Positions 17,677 through 26,485 of a stretch of 64,000 bases of DNA are shown here, piece by piece (within the stretch, counting starts at the first letter, position 1; the number at the start of each line of letters is the position of its first letter). Both the position numbers and the translations under genes were made by a program. This stretch comes from CBDANO01 sp965197665. GTDB taxonomy: Bacteria > Chloroflexota > Dehalococcoidia > Lucifugimonadales > UBA3495. The stretch is taken from the NCBI GenBank assembly GCA_965197665.1, contig CBDANO010000002.1, forward strand, positions 62,001-126,000. Reading direction: 5' to 3'. The notes under the pieces are model-generated. The model was given only the letters and a program-made list of their open reading frames with translations. It was not told where the DNA came from and did not search any database.

Positions 17677-17704
17677 GGCTGCTGGCCAGTAAAGGCCAGC
17701 AGCC
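17677..17704. terminator. Strong hairpin between convergent genes
   Basis: An 11-bp perfect stem, GGCTGCTGGCC/GGCCAGCAGCC, with a 6-nt loop. It lies between the convergent deoxyribosyltransferase and SIMPL genes. The downstream T-run is weak, so it may be a bidirectional or Rho-assisted terminator. Confidence 0.55.
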
Positions 17705-17827
17705 AAGTATTCTTTGGTCCCCCTCAAGCAAGGTCATGCCGGGCGCTGAAGACACGGCTATCGGTTGTTAAGCGTTGCCCAGTTCGAGAGGGCTTCCCGG
17801 CCACGGAAGGGTTCCCGACGCACGGGG

Positions 17828-18661
17828 TTACTTGATCGAGAAGACCACCCGCACGTTCATGTTTAGCTGCAGCTCGCCTCCGCCTATAGGAGTCGGCGTT
17901 GCCGCCGCTGACATCATGACTTCCGCCTCGAAGTTTGGTATCACTAGCGCGCCTGCCCCAACCTCGCCGACGAAGACCAGATCGCCCACGGCCACTCCGG
18001 TGAGGCTGGCGAAATGTTCGGCCTTCGCTATGGCGTCCCGCACCGCGTCATCCCGTAGCTGGGTTGCAAAGGGCTTGGGGTCCTCGATGCTGAACCTGAT
18101 GTCGTTGATTCGCGCCGCGTCGCCGCCCGCCTCAGCCACGTCGTCGATGATCGTCCCAACCGCGTCAACGTCCCGTATCTTGATCCTAGCCGTGTTCATT
18201 ATTGTGTAACCGACGAGCACCCTCTTCGTCGTGCGCGTGCCCCCGCTTATCACCTCAGGGTACTCATACTGCGGATAGATATGGAACGACTGCGTCTGCG
18301 CGTCTTGGTCTTCGAGTCCGTGAGCCTTGACGGACCGGATGACCGCGTCCATGGCGCCGGCAGCCTCAGCCCGCGCCTCGGCCACTGTCTCCGCCGTCGT
18401 TTCGACTCCTACAGTCAGCAGCACTAGGTCGGGCTCGACAGTAACGCTCGCTTGGCCCGTGACCCATATTCCCGAGTTAGGCCCCGATGTTCTCAGTGAG
18501 GCACCCTGGTCCGAATCTGCCCCGGGCGCCGTTTGCTCCGTTGTACCCCCCTCGCCAACCTCAGGCTCCGCCGCGGCGTCGCCGTTGCCGCAAGCCATTA
18601 CCACGACAAGTAAAGCAACCATTGCCAACACCGCAAAGAGTCTCTTCCTACCGTTCATCAT
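17828..18661 (-). CDS. SIMPL-domain (DUF541) lipoprotein
   Basis: A 277-residue secreted lipoprotein. The signal peptide ends in VVVMAC (Cys at about residue 24), then comes a short acidic/Thr linker. From about residue 65 it shows the SIMPL/DUF541 pattern: GIWVTGQASVTVEPDLVLL, VGVETTAETVAEARAEAA, YTIMNTARIKIRDVD, and DDAVRDAIAKAEHFASLTGV. Family members (such as YggE) are periplasmic or surface oligomers of unclear function linked to stress. The start follows GGGAGAATAGAG; two adjacent ATGs are possible. Confidence 0.9.
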   Translation of the reverse strand: MMNGRKRLFAVLAMVALLVVVMACGNGDAAAEPEVGEGGTTEQTAPGADSDQGASLRTSGPNSGIWVTGQASVTVEPDLVLLTVGVETTAETVAEARAEAAGAMDAVIRSVKAHGLEDQDAQTQSFHIYPQYEYPEVISGGTRTTKRVLVGYTIMNTARIKIRDVDAVGTIIDDVAEAGGDAARINDIRFSIEDPKPFATQLRDDAVRDAIAKAEHFASLTGVAVGDLVFVGEVGAGALVIPNFEAEVMMSAAATPTPIGGGELQLNMNVRVVFSIK

Positions 18662-18947
18662 CTCTATTCTCCCTTCATCCGGTCATTGTTCAGGTCGGAT
18701 TGCGTTAGCGCCCCTAATATATAACATAGACGGCGGACGGCCCCGAAAAGTTCCCCGGAGTCATAAGCGTCGAGGCTTGATCGGGGGCGTGCGTTGGGGA
18801 CATGGGAGTGTGTTGACCCTGGGCCGGTGACTCGTAGCGGCCTCGGAGACGCCGCCGCTGCCGACCTCCCATGATAGACCGGCGCCGGTCCCTTGGCCTA
18901 TAGGGGCCTCAAAGGCTTTTCCACTCTGCCGAGTTTCACCCGGTGCC

Positions 18948-20110
18948 CTATTGGTCCGTCCGGTACAGGTAGCGGGAGTCCCAGAGCCCGTACAGAGTGG
19001 GAGTGACGTTTCCGAAGACCTTTCGGACGGCGCTCAGCCTTTCGGAGAGGGTCGTGTAGATGACGGGCACGTTCTCGGCGGCGACTTCCTGGGCTCGGTG
19101 GTAGTACGCCGCCCGCTGGTCACGGTCCAACTCCTGGCTGGCCTTGATGTACAGCTCGTCGATTTCCGCTTCCCATTCCGTCTCCGGCTGCGTTTGGTTC
19201 GGGTACCATAGGTGCAGGCCCTCGCCGCTGTACCATAAGCCGATGCCGTAGTGCGGCTCCGTTCCGCCGGTGAAGCCGATGAGCACCGCTTCCCAATCAT
19301 AGGAGCGGCTAAGTTGGGAGACGATGTCGCCAAAGTCGATCAGCTGGTAGTCCACCTTCAGACCGATCTGCTCCAAACCTTGGTGGACTATAGTGCCGAC
19401 CGCTATTCGCTCACTGTTGCCGGTGTTGGTCACGAGGGAGAAGGCAATCTCGTTGCCGTCGTCGTCCTCCCGCACCCCGTTCCCGTCGGTGTCCTTCCAG
19501 CCGATGCCGTCGAGGATTTCGTTGGCTTTGGCGATGTCGTACTCATACCTGCGGACGTTCGGGTTGTGGAAGTCGCCGGCGGCCGGGCTTATGGAAGACC
19601 ACTGGGGGTAGCCGACTCCGTACAACACGTCGTTGATAATGGTGTCCTTGTCGATGCTATGGGCGACGGCTTGGCGGAACTGCTTGTTTCGGAACCACTC
19701 GAGCTTCTCTGGGGCGAGATAGAGTTCGCCGGTGTCCGGGTTCTTGCCGGGATTCATGTTGAATCCCAGGAAAGTCGTCCCGAAAGCGGGGCCTCGCTTG
19801 TAAATCGCGAAGTTGCCCTCGTCCTGCAGCGGTTCAAGTCCCGCAAACTCCTCTCCAGACACTCCGTGGAAGTCCGCTTCACCCGTTAAGAACTTGTCAA
19901 GCTCGGCCTCCAAGTCGGGGACAATGACGTGAACGATTTCATCCAAGTAGGGCAGGCTGTTCCCCGCGCCGTCCTCGATCCAATAGTTCGGATTGCGCCG
20001 TATGACCACGCGCTCCCCCGGGTCGTACTCTTCGATAGTAAATGGGCCGGTGCCTATTATCTCTGCCGGGTCCGTGTCGATGTCCCAAGTGGATGCAAAG
20101 GTTCCGTCGT
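18948..20110 (-). pseudogene. ABC transporter substrate-binding protein (family 5), 5'-truncated
   Basis: About 390 residues of a peptide/nickel-type solute-binding protein are present, from TFASTWDIDTDPAEIIGTGPF to the C terminus. These proteins are normally 550-650 residues, so the signal peptide and first lobe are missing. The internal sequence (GTGPFTIEEYDPGERVVIRRNPNYW, then EKLEWFRNKQFRQAVAHSID) is well conserved, which suggests recent truncation. At about 20105-20118 it abuts, out of frame, the N-terminal part of an unrelated PPOX flavoprotein. No secretion signal remains, so it is probably non-functional. Confidence 0.8.
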
Positions 20111-20283
20111 CTAGGAGAAGCGTCGGCCTGTCCGTCGGCATTGGCGGAGCTGAGGACACAAAGGGGTGAGAGGGCAATAAAGTTCCGGCAGTGAACATCC
20201 AGATGGTCCAACACCTTTTGTGTGGCCCGCGGCGCCGGCGGCTTGTAAACGTTACGCAATTCTGAATAATTGCTAACGCTCAT
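20111..20283 (-). pseudogene. PPOX-type flavoprotein, N-terminal fragment
   Basis: About 57 residues begin MSVSNYSELRNVYKPP and continue VLDHLDVHCRNFIALSP then SSANADGQADASPR, the opening of FMN-dependent pyridoxamine-5-phosphate-oxidase-like proteins (normally about 200 residues). The start follows GGGGAG. The reading frame then runs into sequence belonging to the solute-binding protein in another frame, so the remaining two thirds are gone. Confidence 0.75.
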
Positions 20284-20440
20284 GTTGCATACTCCCCTTC
20301 GATGCCGAGATTTTCGGCTACCCTGGAGACGCAGAGCAACCATGCCAGCGGCTGGAACTGCCCTTAATTTAATACGGAGATTTTCGGCTAACCTTCTAAA
20401 ACTATATTAGACGGTTTTCCATCGACGCCGCAAGTTCTCC

Positions 20441-20501
20441 GGTTAACCCCGTGTGCAAGTTTCTTATCCCTTGTCCAGGCACAACGCGAGGGTTGCCCCG
20501 C
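20441..20501 (-). promoter_or_regulatory. Conserved 60-bp upstream motif, copy 3
   Basis: Third copy, 157 nt upstream of the broken PPOX gene. It shares ACGCGAGGGTTGC and GTTAACCCCG with copy 2 and GCAAGTTTCTT with copy 1. Confidence 0.5.
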
Positions 20502-20636
20502 CCCGGCGGGCCAACCACCATCGATTTCTGTCGTTGCAGACGGGCCATATCGGATGCCGCTGTCGCGTTGGCCATCCAAATCCCCAGCCTGAAAAACTTG
20601 CTCACGAGGCCAGTTAAACGTCTGAATGGGTGTGTC

Positions 20637-20676
20637 AAAAGTCCCTTCTCCCTGGGGAGAAGATTAGGATGAGGGG
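20637..20676. repeat. REP-like element (GGGAGAAGG type)
   Basis: Related to 4436-4474 and 61576-61613. Its left flank (about 20625-20650) also matches 61534-61570 in inverted orientation, showing that a longer composite repeat is dispersed. Confidence 0.65.
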
Positions 20677-20730
20677 AAAGGTCTGAAGGTAACCGAGATG
20701 GTCCGCGGCAATTTGGTACAACCTGGCGCC

Positions 20731-20759
20731 GTAGGGGCGGGTTTGAAACCCGCCCCTAC
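20731..20759. repeat. Perfect 29-bp palindrome
   Basis: GTAGGGGCGGGTTT followed by one base and its exact complement. A diverged copy is at 62584-62610. This is a known style of extragenic palindrome in environmental bacteria. Confidence 0.75.
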
Positions 20760-20819
20760 ACGTCCAATTACCATTACGGGATGGTTACGCCGGTTCGTTT
20801 TGGCCGCGTCGGGAATCGC

Positions 20820-20850
20820 CCTGCCCTCTCCCAAGTGGGAGAGGGAACCT
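20820..20850. repeat. REP-like CTCTCCC/GGGAGAG element
   Basis: Stem CCCTCTCCCA-AG-TGGGAGAGGG, same family as the element at 61576-61613 but without its GGTGAGGG tail. Confidence 0.65.
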
Positions 20851-21916
20851 TTTCAACAGCCTCTGAGCAAACTGAGTTAACATAGAATGCGGTAACGGTA
20901 TGATGCTTGGGGAAGGCCAAGGAATGGATAGAATCGAAGCCGTCAGTGGAGAAGGGGCCCGGGGGCCCAACATGACTGTAGGCGAGCGTATGGTCTTGGA
21001 CGGGGGTCCCCCTTCCGGACCCCCGGACCCCTTGGTAGGTCCTCTGGATACTTCATCGGAGCTTCCCGCCGTCCTCTTTGGACTGCCGACCCTTCAAGAG
21101 GTGGTCGACCCGGCGTGAGCCATCAACAGCAGTACAGAAAGGCTATCGCGGAGGCGTTGGGAGTATAAGACCTCGTATATTAAAGCTAAATAACGTTAGT
21201 ACTGGCTCTGTACCCTTGGGTTTCCCACAAGTGTTCCCACATAAACGGTTGGACGTTGTGGGACTTCTCGGGCATAACCCATAATCAGGTCCCTGAAAGC
21301 ACTGTCCCAGGACTGAACACCGGATTTCCGCTACAACGTCCTGGTGGCATCAAACTGTTGGGTCTTGACAACCGGCCAAAGCGATGCAGCCTGAGGCTCG
21401 GCAAGGTTAACCGTTATGGAGCACTCAGCTAATTCCACATTAATCCTACCGAGATAACTCATCCCGCTTCGGGAAAGCGGATTGTTGATTCACCCGCAGC
21501 CTTTGATACAAGATATCTTATCATGTTTCAAATCATGGCCACCGGCGATTCTTTTTGGCCTTGAGAGAGGGGCAACACTTCCGAAAAGGGCTCCATAACC
21601 CCCAATCGTCCAAACAGCTGGGCTGGATGGAAAAACAAGCTTGCTTAACGGTCGGTTCGAACCCTCTTAGGTGGGCTAGAGGGGACTGTACTGCGAACTT
21701 TGAATTGATCCTTCATTTCGAGGGACTCCCAATACAGACACCGGCTCTCCCTGGATGCATTGATGAGGGGTCAGATTTCCGCGTATTGCTGGGGCGATGA
21801 TTTAGCAGATTTCTGCTGCTCCTACAGATGGAGTCTTGCAAACTTGTTCCCCGATCGGCTTCAAAATGTAGTGGGATTCACCTGCCTTATGCGCCGCCTG
21901 GGAAAGAAGGACCCAC

Positions 21917-21997
21917 ATGGTGAACGAAGACGATGCCGCGGGCGTTATCGCGATGATGGGGGAGACCTACGCGACGGTCCAGCGAGTGCTGGCTTGA
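21917..21997 (+). CDS. Possible 26-residue leader peptide
   Basis: A short frame (MVNEDDAAGVIAMMGETYAT...) starts 6 nt after AAGAAGG, a better ribosome-binding site than that of the next gene. Its TGA overlaps the TTG start of the following lipoprotein (TTGA), so it may couple translation. It may equally be the degraded start of an older gene. I recognise no homologue. Confidence 0.35.
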   Translation: MVNEDDAAGVIAMMGETYATVQRVLA

Positions 21998-22425
21998 CTC
22001 GGACCGTTCTGCTCATCGGGGTTGCCGCTCTCGTCGCACTGTCCCTGACCGGGTGCGACCGTCTGCTTCCCGACGTCGAGGACTGGATCGCCGACTCCGA
22101 GACGCTCGCACGACGCTTCGACACCCGGCTCGACGACCTGAAGGAGTGCGTTGAGAAGGGCAGCTGTGACGAGGCGCTTGATAAGGAGATAGGCGTCTTC
22201 GCTATGTGCTCGTGGGTCATGTCGCGGGGTGAGCCTGCGCCGGAGGGAGTTGAGGGGGCGGAGTGGCACAGGTTCCACACCCTCTGTGAGGGATTGGAGG
22301 GGGTGCGGGAGCTTCCGAAGGCGGACGCTCTCCTTCGTATTGAGGGTCTTCAGGGTGAGACGGACCGCATCAGTGAGGGAATCCGTGCCGACATAGAACC
22401 TCGAGAGCGGGAAGAGGTTGAATGA
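21994..22425 (+). CDS. Small putative lipoprotein
   Basis: About 143 residues starting from TTG at 21994: LTRTVLLIGVAALVALSLTGC is a compact signal peptide with lipobox (Cys21). The mature part is acidic and helical, with four further Cys residues (in KECVEKGSC, FAMCSW and HTLCEG) and a repeated EGVRELP/EGLQGETDR-like helix. No family is recognised. The TTG start is inferred from the signal peptide and from the overlap with the short upstream frame; a longer in-frame extension upstream would bury the signal peptide. Confidence 0.6.
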   Translation: MTRTVLLIGVAALVALSLTGCDRLLPDVEDWIADSETLARRFDTRLDDLKECVEKGSCDEALDKEIGVFAMCSWVMSRGEPAPEGVEGAEWHRFHTLCEGLEGVRELPKADALLRIEGLQGETDRISEGIRADIEPREREEVE

Positions 22426-22672
22426 GAAATGGCCCAGGGACTCGGTGGCTTTAAAGGCTGCCCAGCCACATCTCGAGGATGGTGCCATCTATCATTCACG
22501 TTTGCCCACCGCTGGGCTGACCGAGATTGGGCCGCCGAGGTCGCCGGGTGTTCCTATGAGTTGGCCGAATTGGCACTTGGTCACGCGGTCGGCTCCTAGG
22601 TGGCCGTCCCGTGTATGCGGCTTAGGCGGAGGCGGTTCCAAATTAGTTGGAGGGACCCCCACAGCGATTGGG

Positions 22673-25600
22673 TCAGTCGCCACAGTTCGGCAGCCCAAGC
22701 TCATCGAGGTCGGTGTCATCAACGGACCGTAGCCAGGTTGGAACACACCCTGTCAACTGGTTACCACCGAGATACAGGCTTTTCAACTGTGGAAGATCGC
22801 CCAACTCCGGCGGTATCGGTCCGGTCAGCCGGTTAACGCTAAGATACAGATCCTGCAAGTACGAAAGATCGCCCAATTCCGGCGGTATTGGCCCAGTCAG
22901 TTGGTTACCACCGAGGCCCAGGCTTATCAACTGTGGAAGGTCGCCCAACTCCGGCGGTATTGGCCCGGTCAACTGGTTACTAGCGAGATACAGGCTTCTC
23001 AACAGTGGAAGGTCGCCCAACTCCGGCGGTATCGGTCCGGTCAACTGGTTACCACCGAGATACAGGCTTCTCAACAGTGGAAGGTCGCCCAACTCCGGCG
23101 GTATCGGTCCGGTCAGCCGGTTACCGTAGAGCTCCAGGTACTCCAAGTGTGGAAGATCGCCCAACTCCGGCGGTATCGGCCCGGTCAACTGGTTACCACC
23201 GAGATACAGCCCTATCAACTGTGGAAGATCGCCCAACTCCGGCGGTATCGGCCCGGTCAGTTGGTTACCACCGAGGCCCAGCCCCATCAACTGTGGGAGA
23301 TCGCCCAACTCCGGCGGTATTGGCCCGGTCAACTGGTTACCATCGAGATACAGGCTTATCAACTGTGGAAGATCGCCCAACTCCGGCGGTATTGGCCCGG
23401 TCAGCTGGTTGTCGTGGAGCAGCAGGTCCTCCAAGTGCGAAAGATCGCCCAACTCCGGCGGTACCGGCCCGGTCAGCCGGTTACCACCGAGGTCCAGCCT
23501 TATCAACTGTGGAAGATCGCCCAACTCCGCCGGTATCGGTCCGGTCAGCCGGTTACCGTAAAGATACAGAATCTGCAAGTACGAAAGATCGCCCAACTCC
23601 GGCAGTATTGGCCCGGTCAGTTGGTTGGCGCCGATCTCCAGCCATCTCAGGTGCGAAAGATCGCCCAACTCCGGCGGTATTGGCCCGGTCAGCTGGTTGC
23701 CGCTGAGCCTCAGCCTTGCCAAGTGCGAAAGATTGCCCAACTCCGGCGGTATCGGCCCGGCCAGCTGATTGCTGCCGAGCTCCAGCTGTGTCAGGTGTGA
23801 AAGATCGCCCAACTCCGCCGGTATCGGGCCGATCAACTGGTTACCACTGAGATGCAACACCTCCAGGTCGGAAAAGCTGCCCAGCCAGGACGGTATCTGC
23901 CCAGACAACTGGTTGTCATTGAGTAACAGCCCCGTTAAATTGGAAAGATCGCTCAACCCTGGCGGAATCGACCCGGTCAGCTGGTTTCCCGAGAGCCACA
24001 ACCACTCCAGGTCGGAAAGAGCACCTACCTCTGGCGGTACCGGCCCAACCAAATGGTTTTCCCTGAGGATAATACCGATGACTGAGCCGTCATAGTCGGT
24101 AACCACGCCGTACCATTGGTCGATGGGAGCATCACTCAGCCAGTTTGCATCGTTCTTCCAGCCCGGGCCGCCGGTAGCATGGTAGAACGCGACCAGTGCC
24201 TCCTTGATCTCGGATGAGAGAGAGGCCTTCGGGACGGCGACATAGCCGGGGGTCGGTCTTCCGTGAAAATTCAGGTACAAATAGTGGAACCCGTCTCGCT
24301 GAGTCGATGGAGTGTTCGTCAGAAATGCCCGGTAAATGTCCTGTTCGGTTATGATCGAGTCTTCATCCAGGCTTCTCCCGTGCAACTCCCGCAGAGCGGA
24401 CACAACCACCTCATTTCCCAGGGCCCGGTGCATTCCTGCCAGGAAGACCCGCCCGAGCATATATGGGCAGAAGTAATGAGTTGGCCCATCCGGCCTGTTC
24501 TCGATCCACCCCTGTACATTGTCCCAGCCGTGGGGAGCGCAAATCTCTGTTATGAAACCAAGGTATGTGAAGTAGGAAGAGCCAACAGAAAGTGCTCCCC
24601 CGGTCAACTGTTCAGTGTAATCCGCTAGGAAGTCCGCCGCACCCTCGTTCAGCCATTGGGGTAATCTGAAATAGAAGTGTGCGAGTTCGTGGTAGATCAG
24701 GTACGCCTCACTACTCCTCACCACAATGTGATCGCCAACATTCATGCCAGTGGGTATTGGTCCCCAGTCGAATTCGAACTCCTGAAGCGCAATGACATCG
24801 GACGTTGGCCACGGCGTGCCCATGTAACCTTCCATCGACTCGATGGCAAAGGCCATTTTGTCGAGCGCGTCCTCCATTAGATCGCGTTTCGAACTACTGA
24901 CCACGAACAGGTCCACCTCGCCCGCCAACGGCAGGGAAATCGTCTCCGAACGCACATGGCCATCCTGGAGCAGATCCTGGAAGATCTCCTCTGACCGGTA
25001 ACCGGCGGGGCCGGCCAGCGTGACAATCAGCGCAGCCTCCTCTTCAGTCAGTCCATCCTGTAACCACGTTTGACTCAACAGGTGGTTCCACCGAGCGGGG
25101 TCTCGGTGGCGAATCTCCTGCACGCGAGTCAGAACGTATCGCATGAGCCGCCCAGTCTGATCGGGGATTGTTGTCACCAAGGCGGCTGTTTCTGCGTTGC
25201 TATCGGCCAGGCTACGGAGGTCGGCCATCATCTGCAGGTCGTCTTCGGTCACCCCGTCGGAGAGCCACAACGAGCCCGCCACTCGCTCAGACATCGAAGT
25301 GTCTATCGCAGCGAAGGCCCGAATATGGTCCATTGCTCGCTGTTCGTCGTCGGTGATGCCATCCACAACCCACGACAGATTTTCTATCCCGAACGCCGAA
25401 ACGGTTAAGGTAGCGACTGCAGAGCAGTTGTTCGTTGTGTTGGACTCGCCGGACACCGAGTCCACACAGGCACCGTAGTAGTAAGTGCCCGGTGTGGATG
25501 TCGCAGTGAGGCTGATCGACTCTTGGTTGCTCCCCGAGATGTCCAACCCAGAAACCTGGTCCGTGCCCACCTCGCTATCACCAAGCATGATGGCCGAGTC

Positions 25601-26194
25601 GGTGGACTGGTAGTAACGCAGGGTTGTTTCTTTGGAAGAGCCGCTACCCTGGTTCCTCACTACGACGTTAAGTGTGAACGTCTGACCCGCCATCGGGCTA
25701 CCCTCACTCACCGTGGGGATATCAACCACGAGGTCGGGGGGGGTAGGCGTCGCTGTGGGCGTCGGCGTAGCTGTTGGCACGGGCGTTGGAGTGGCAGTCG
25801 CCGTAGCAGTGGGCGTCAGCGTTAGTTCTGGCGTCGGAACGGGCGTTGGCGTAGCCGTTGGCACGGGCGTTGGAGTGGCAGTCGCCGTAGCAGTGGGCGT
25901 CAGCGTTAGTTCTGGCGTCGGAACGGGCGTTGGCGTAGCCGTTGGCGCGGGCGTTGGAGTGGCAGTCGCCGTAGCAGTGGGCGTCAGCGTTAGTTCTGGC
26001 GTCGGAACGGGCGTTGGCGTAGCCGTTGGCACGGGCGTTGGAGTGGCAGTCGCCGTAGCAGTGGGCGTCAGCGTTAGTTCTGGCGTCGATACGGGCGTGG
26101 GCGCGGGACTGTCACTACAGGCGCTCAGGACGACCGAGACGGTCAGAACTGTCACGAATGCGAGCCAGCGTATCCTCCCTTTGTATCCGCTCAC
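22673..26194 (-). CDS. LRR lipoprotein with CARDB and zinc-protease-like domain
   Basis: An 1,173-residue surface lipoprotein. Order: signal peptide and lipobox (VVLSAC, Cys26); Pro/Thr linker of four ~28-residue repeats to about 150; a CARDB-like domain (LNVVVRNQGSGSS) to about 265; a helical region; a gluzincin-like HELAH motif at about 500-504 followed by NEGAADF; a plant-type LRR cap (FYHATGGPGWKNDANWL) at about 665; then 19 leucine-rich repeats of 24 residues with consensus NQLTGPIPPELGDLPQL; and a C-terminal Cys-containing cap. The start is GTG at 26194. Role is inferred as surface binding plus peptide-bond hydrolysis. It heads the LRR family of this island. Confidence 0.88.
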   Translation of the reverse strand: MSGYKGRIRWLAFVTVLTVSVVLSACSDSPAPTPVSTPELTLTPTATATATPTPVPTATPTPVPTPELTLTPTATATATPTPAPTATPTPVPTPELTLTPTATATATPTPVPTATPTPVPTPELTLTPTATATATPTPVPTATPTPTATPTPPDLVVDIPTVSEGSPMAGQTFTLNVVVRNQGSGSSKETTLRYYQSTDSAIMLGDSEVGTDQVSGLDISGSNQESISLTATSTPGTYYYGACVDSVSGESNTTNNCSAVATLTVSAFGIENLSWVVDGITDDEQRAMDHIRAFAAIDTSMSERVAGSLWLSDGVTEDDLQMMADLRSLADSNAETAALVTTIPDQTGRLMRYVLTRVQEIRHRDPARWNHLLSQTWLQDGLTEEEAALIVTLAGPAGYRSEEIFQDLLQDGHVRSETISLPLAGEVDLFVVSSSKRDLMEDALDKMAFAIESMEGYMGTPWPTSDVIALQEFEFDWGPIPTGMNVGDHIVVRSSEAYLIYHELAHFYFRLPQWLNEGAADFLADYTEQLTGGALSVGSSYFTYLGFITEICAPHGWDNVQGWIENRPDGPTHYFCPYMLGRVFLAGMHRALGNEVVVSALRELHGRSLDEDSIITEQDIYRAFLTNTPSTQRDGFHYLYLNFHGRPTPGYVAVPKASLSSEIKEALVAFYHATGGPGWKNDANWLSDAPIDQWYGVVTDYDGSVIGIILRENHLVGPVPPEVGALSDLEWLWLSGNQLTGSIPPGLSDLSNLTGLLLNDNQLSGQIPSWLGSFSDLEVLHLSGNQLIGPIPAELGDLSHLTQLELGSNQLAGPIPPELGNLSHLARLRLSGNQLTGPIPPELGDLSHLRWLEIGANQLTGPILPELGDLSYLQILYLYGNRLTGPIPAELGDLPQLIRLDLGGNRLTGPVPPELGDLSHLEDLLLHDNQLTGPIPPELGDLPQLISLYLDGNQLTGPIPPELGDLPQLMGLGLGGNQLTGPIPPELGDLPQLIGLYLGGNQLTGPIPPELGDLPHLEYLELYGNRLTGPIPPELGDLPLLRSLYLGGNQLTGPIPPELGDLPLLRSLYLASNQLTGPIPPELGDLPQLISLGLGGNQLTGPIPPELGDLSYLQDLYLSVNRLTGPIPPELGDLPQLKSLYLGGNQLTGCVPTWLRSVDDTDLDELGLPNCGD
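22750..23890. repeat. 72-bp tandem array encoding LRRs
   Basis: About 16 copies of a 72-bp unit (24 codons), several nearly identical, inside the LRR lipoprotein gene. The unit keeps several frames open on both strands, which creates long false frames. Such an array can gain or lose units by recombination and may be collapsed or expanded in assemblies. Confidence 0.85.
25738..26105. repeat. 84-bp tandem repeats encoding Pro/Thr linker
   Basis: Four near-identical 84-bp units encode the spacer between the lipid anchor and the CARDB domain. A multiple-of-three unit means unit gain or loss changes linker length without changing frame. Confidence 0.8.
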
Positions 26195-26203
26195 TTCGGT
26201 TGG

Positions 26204-26480
26204 CTAACCGCCTTTCGGGTTGTGATTTCCGAGGTCGAAACCGACAACGGCGTGATCCAGCATTTCAACTGTTGGTCCTGCCCCATTCCTTCGGTCCCTA
26301 TCCCGGAGGTAACTCCTCAGGCGCCTTATCTCAGAATCGGGCCTGAACACCCCGGACAGCAGACCGTAGGTTTGAAGCTGCGGAAGCCACTGGCAGTCCA
26401 GCACATAGGCCTTGCGACCCGGCACGCCCTTGAGCCGCCAAAAGGGAAATGGTTGAAAGTTGCGGATACGGACTTTTGTT
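26204..26480 (-). pseudogene. IS110-family transposase fragment
   Basis: The minus strand encodes PGRKAYVLDCQWLPQLQTYG then LLSGVFRPDSEIRRLRSYLR, the internal region of IS110 transposases (normally about 340-400 residues) around one catalytic Asp. Frame is lost after about 65 residues. It lies exactly between two lipoprotein genes and is unlike the complete IS110 at 32849-33928. Confidence 0.7.
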
Positions 26481-26485
26481 CCGGC

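Larger units (their letters stand above)
20284..21916. other. 1.6-kb gene-poor region with dispersed repeats
   Basis: No gene is supported. It holds copy 3 of the conserved 60-bp motif (20441-20501), two REP-like elements (20637-20676, 20820-20850), a perfect 29-bp palindrome (20731-20759) and a twice-repeated GAGATTTTCGGCTA (near 20309 and 20378). A T-arm-like GGTTCGAACC at about 21653 lacks the rest of a tRNA. Confidence 0.6.

Noticed and set aside
20900..21118. 72-codon plus-strand frame
   Set aside because: Pro/Gly-biased, covers a GGGGCCCGGGGGCCC-type palindrome and shows no family or start signal.
21640..21700. tRNA-like T-arm GGTTCGAACC
   Set aside because: No acceptor, D or anticodon arms can be folded around it.
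22901..23800. Long plus-strand frame with a repeated VAQLRRYRPGQ pattern
   Set aside because: It is the complement of the LRR repeat array; the 72-bp unit keeps this frame open by chance. The minus strand has signal peptide, domains and LRR consensus.
22750..23890. Regular repeats that could suggest CRISPR
   Set aside because: Units are 72 bp, contiguous, without spacers, and encode LRRs; no cas genes are present.
25713..26207. Plus-strand frame rich in Gly/Val (VGVAVGTGVGVAVA)
   Set aside because: Complement of the Pro/Thr-linker repeats of the LRR lipoprotein.
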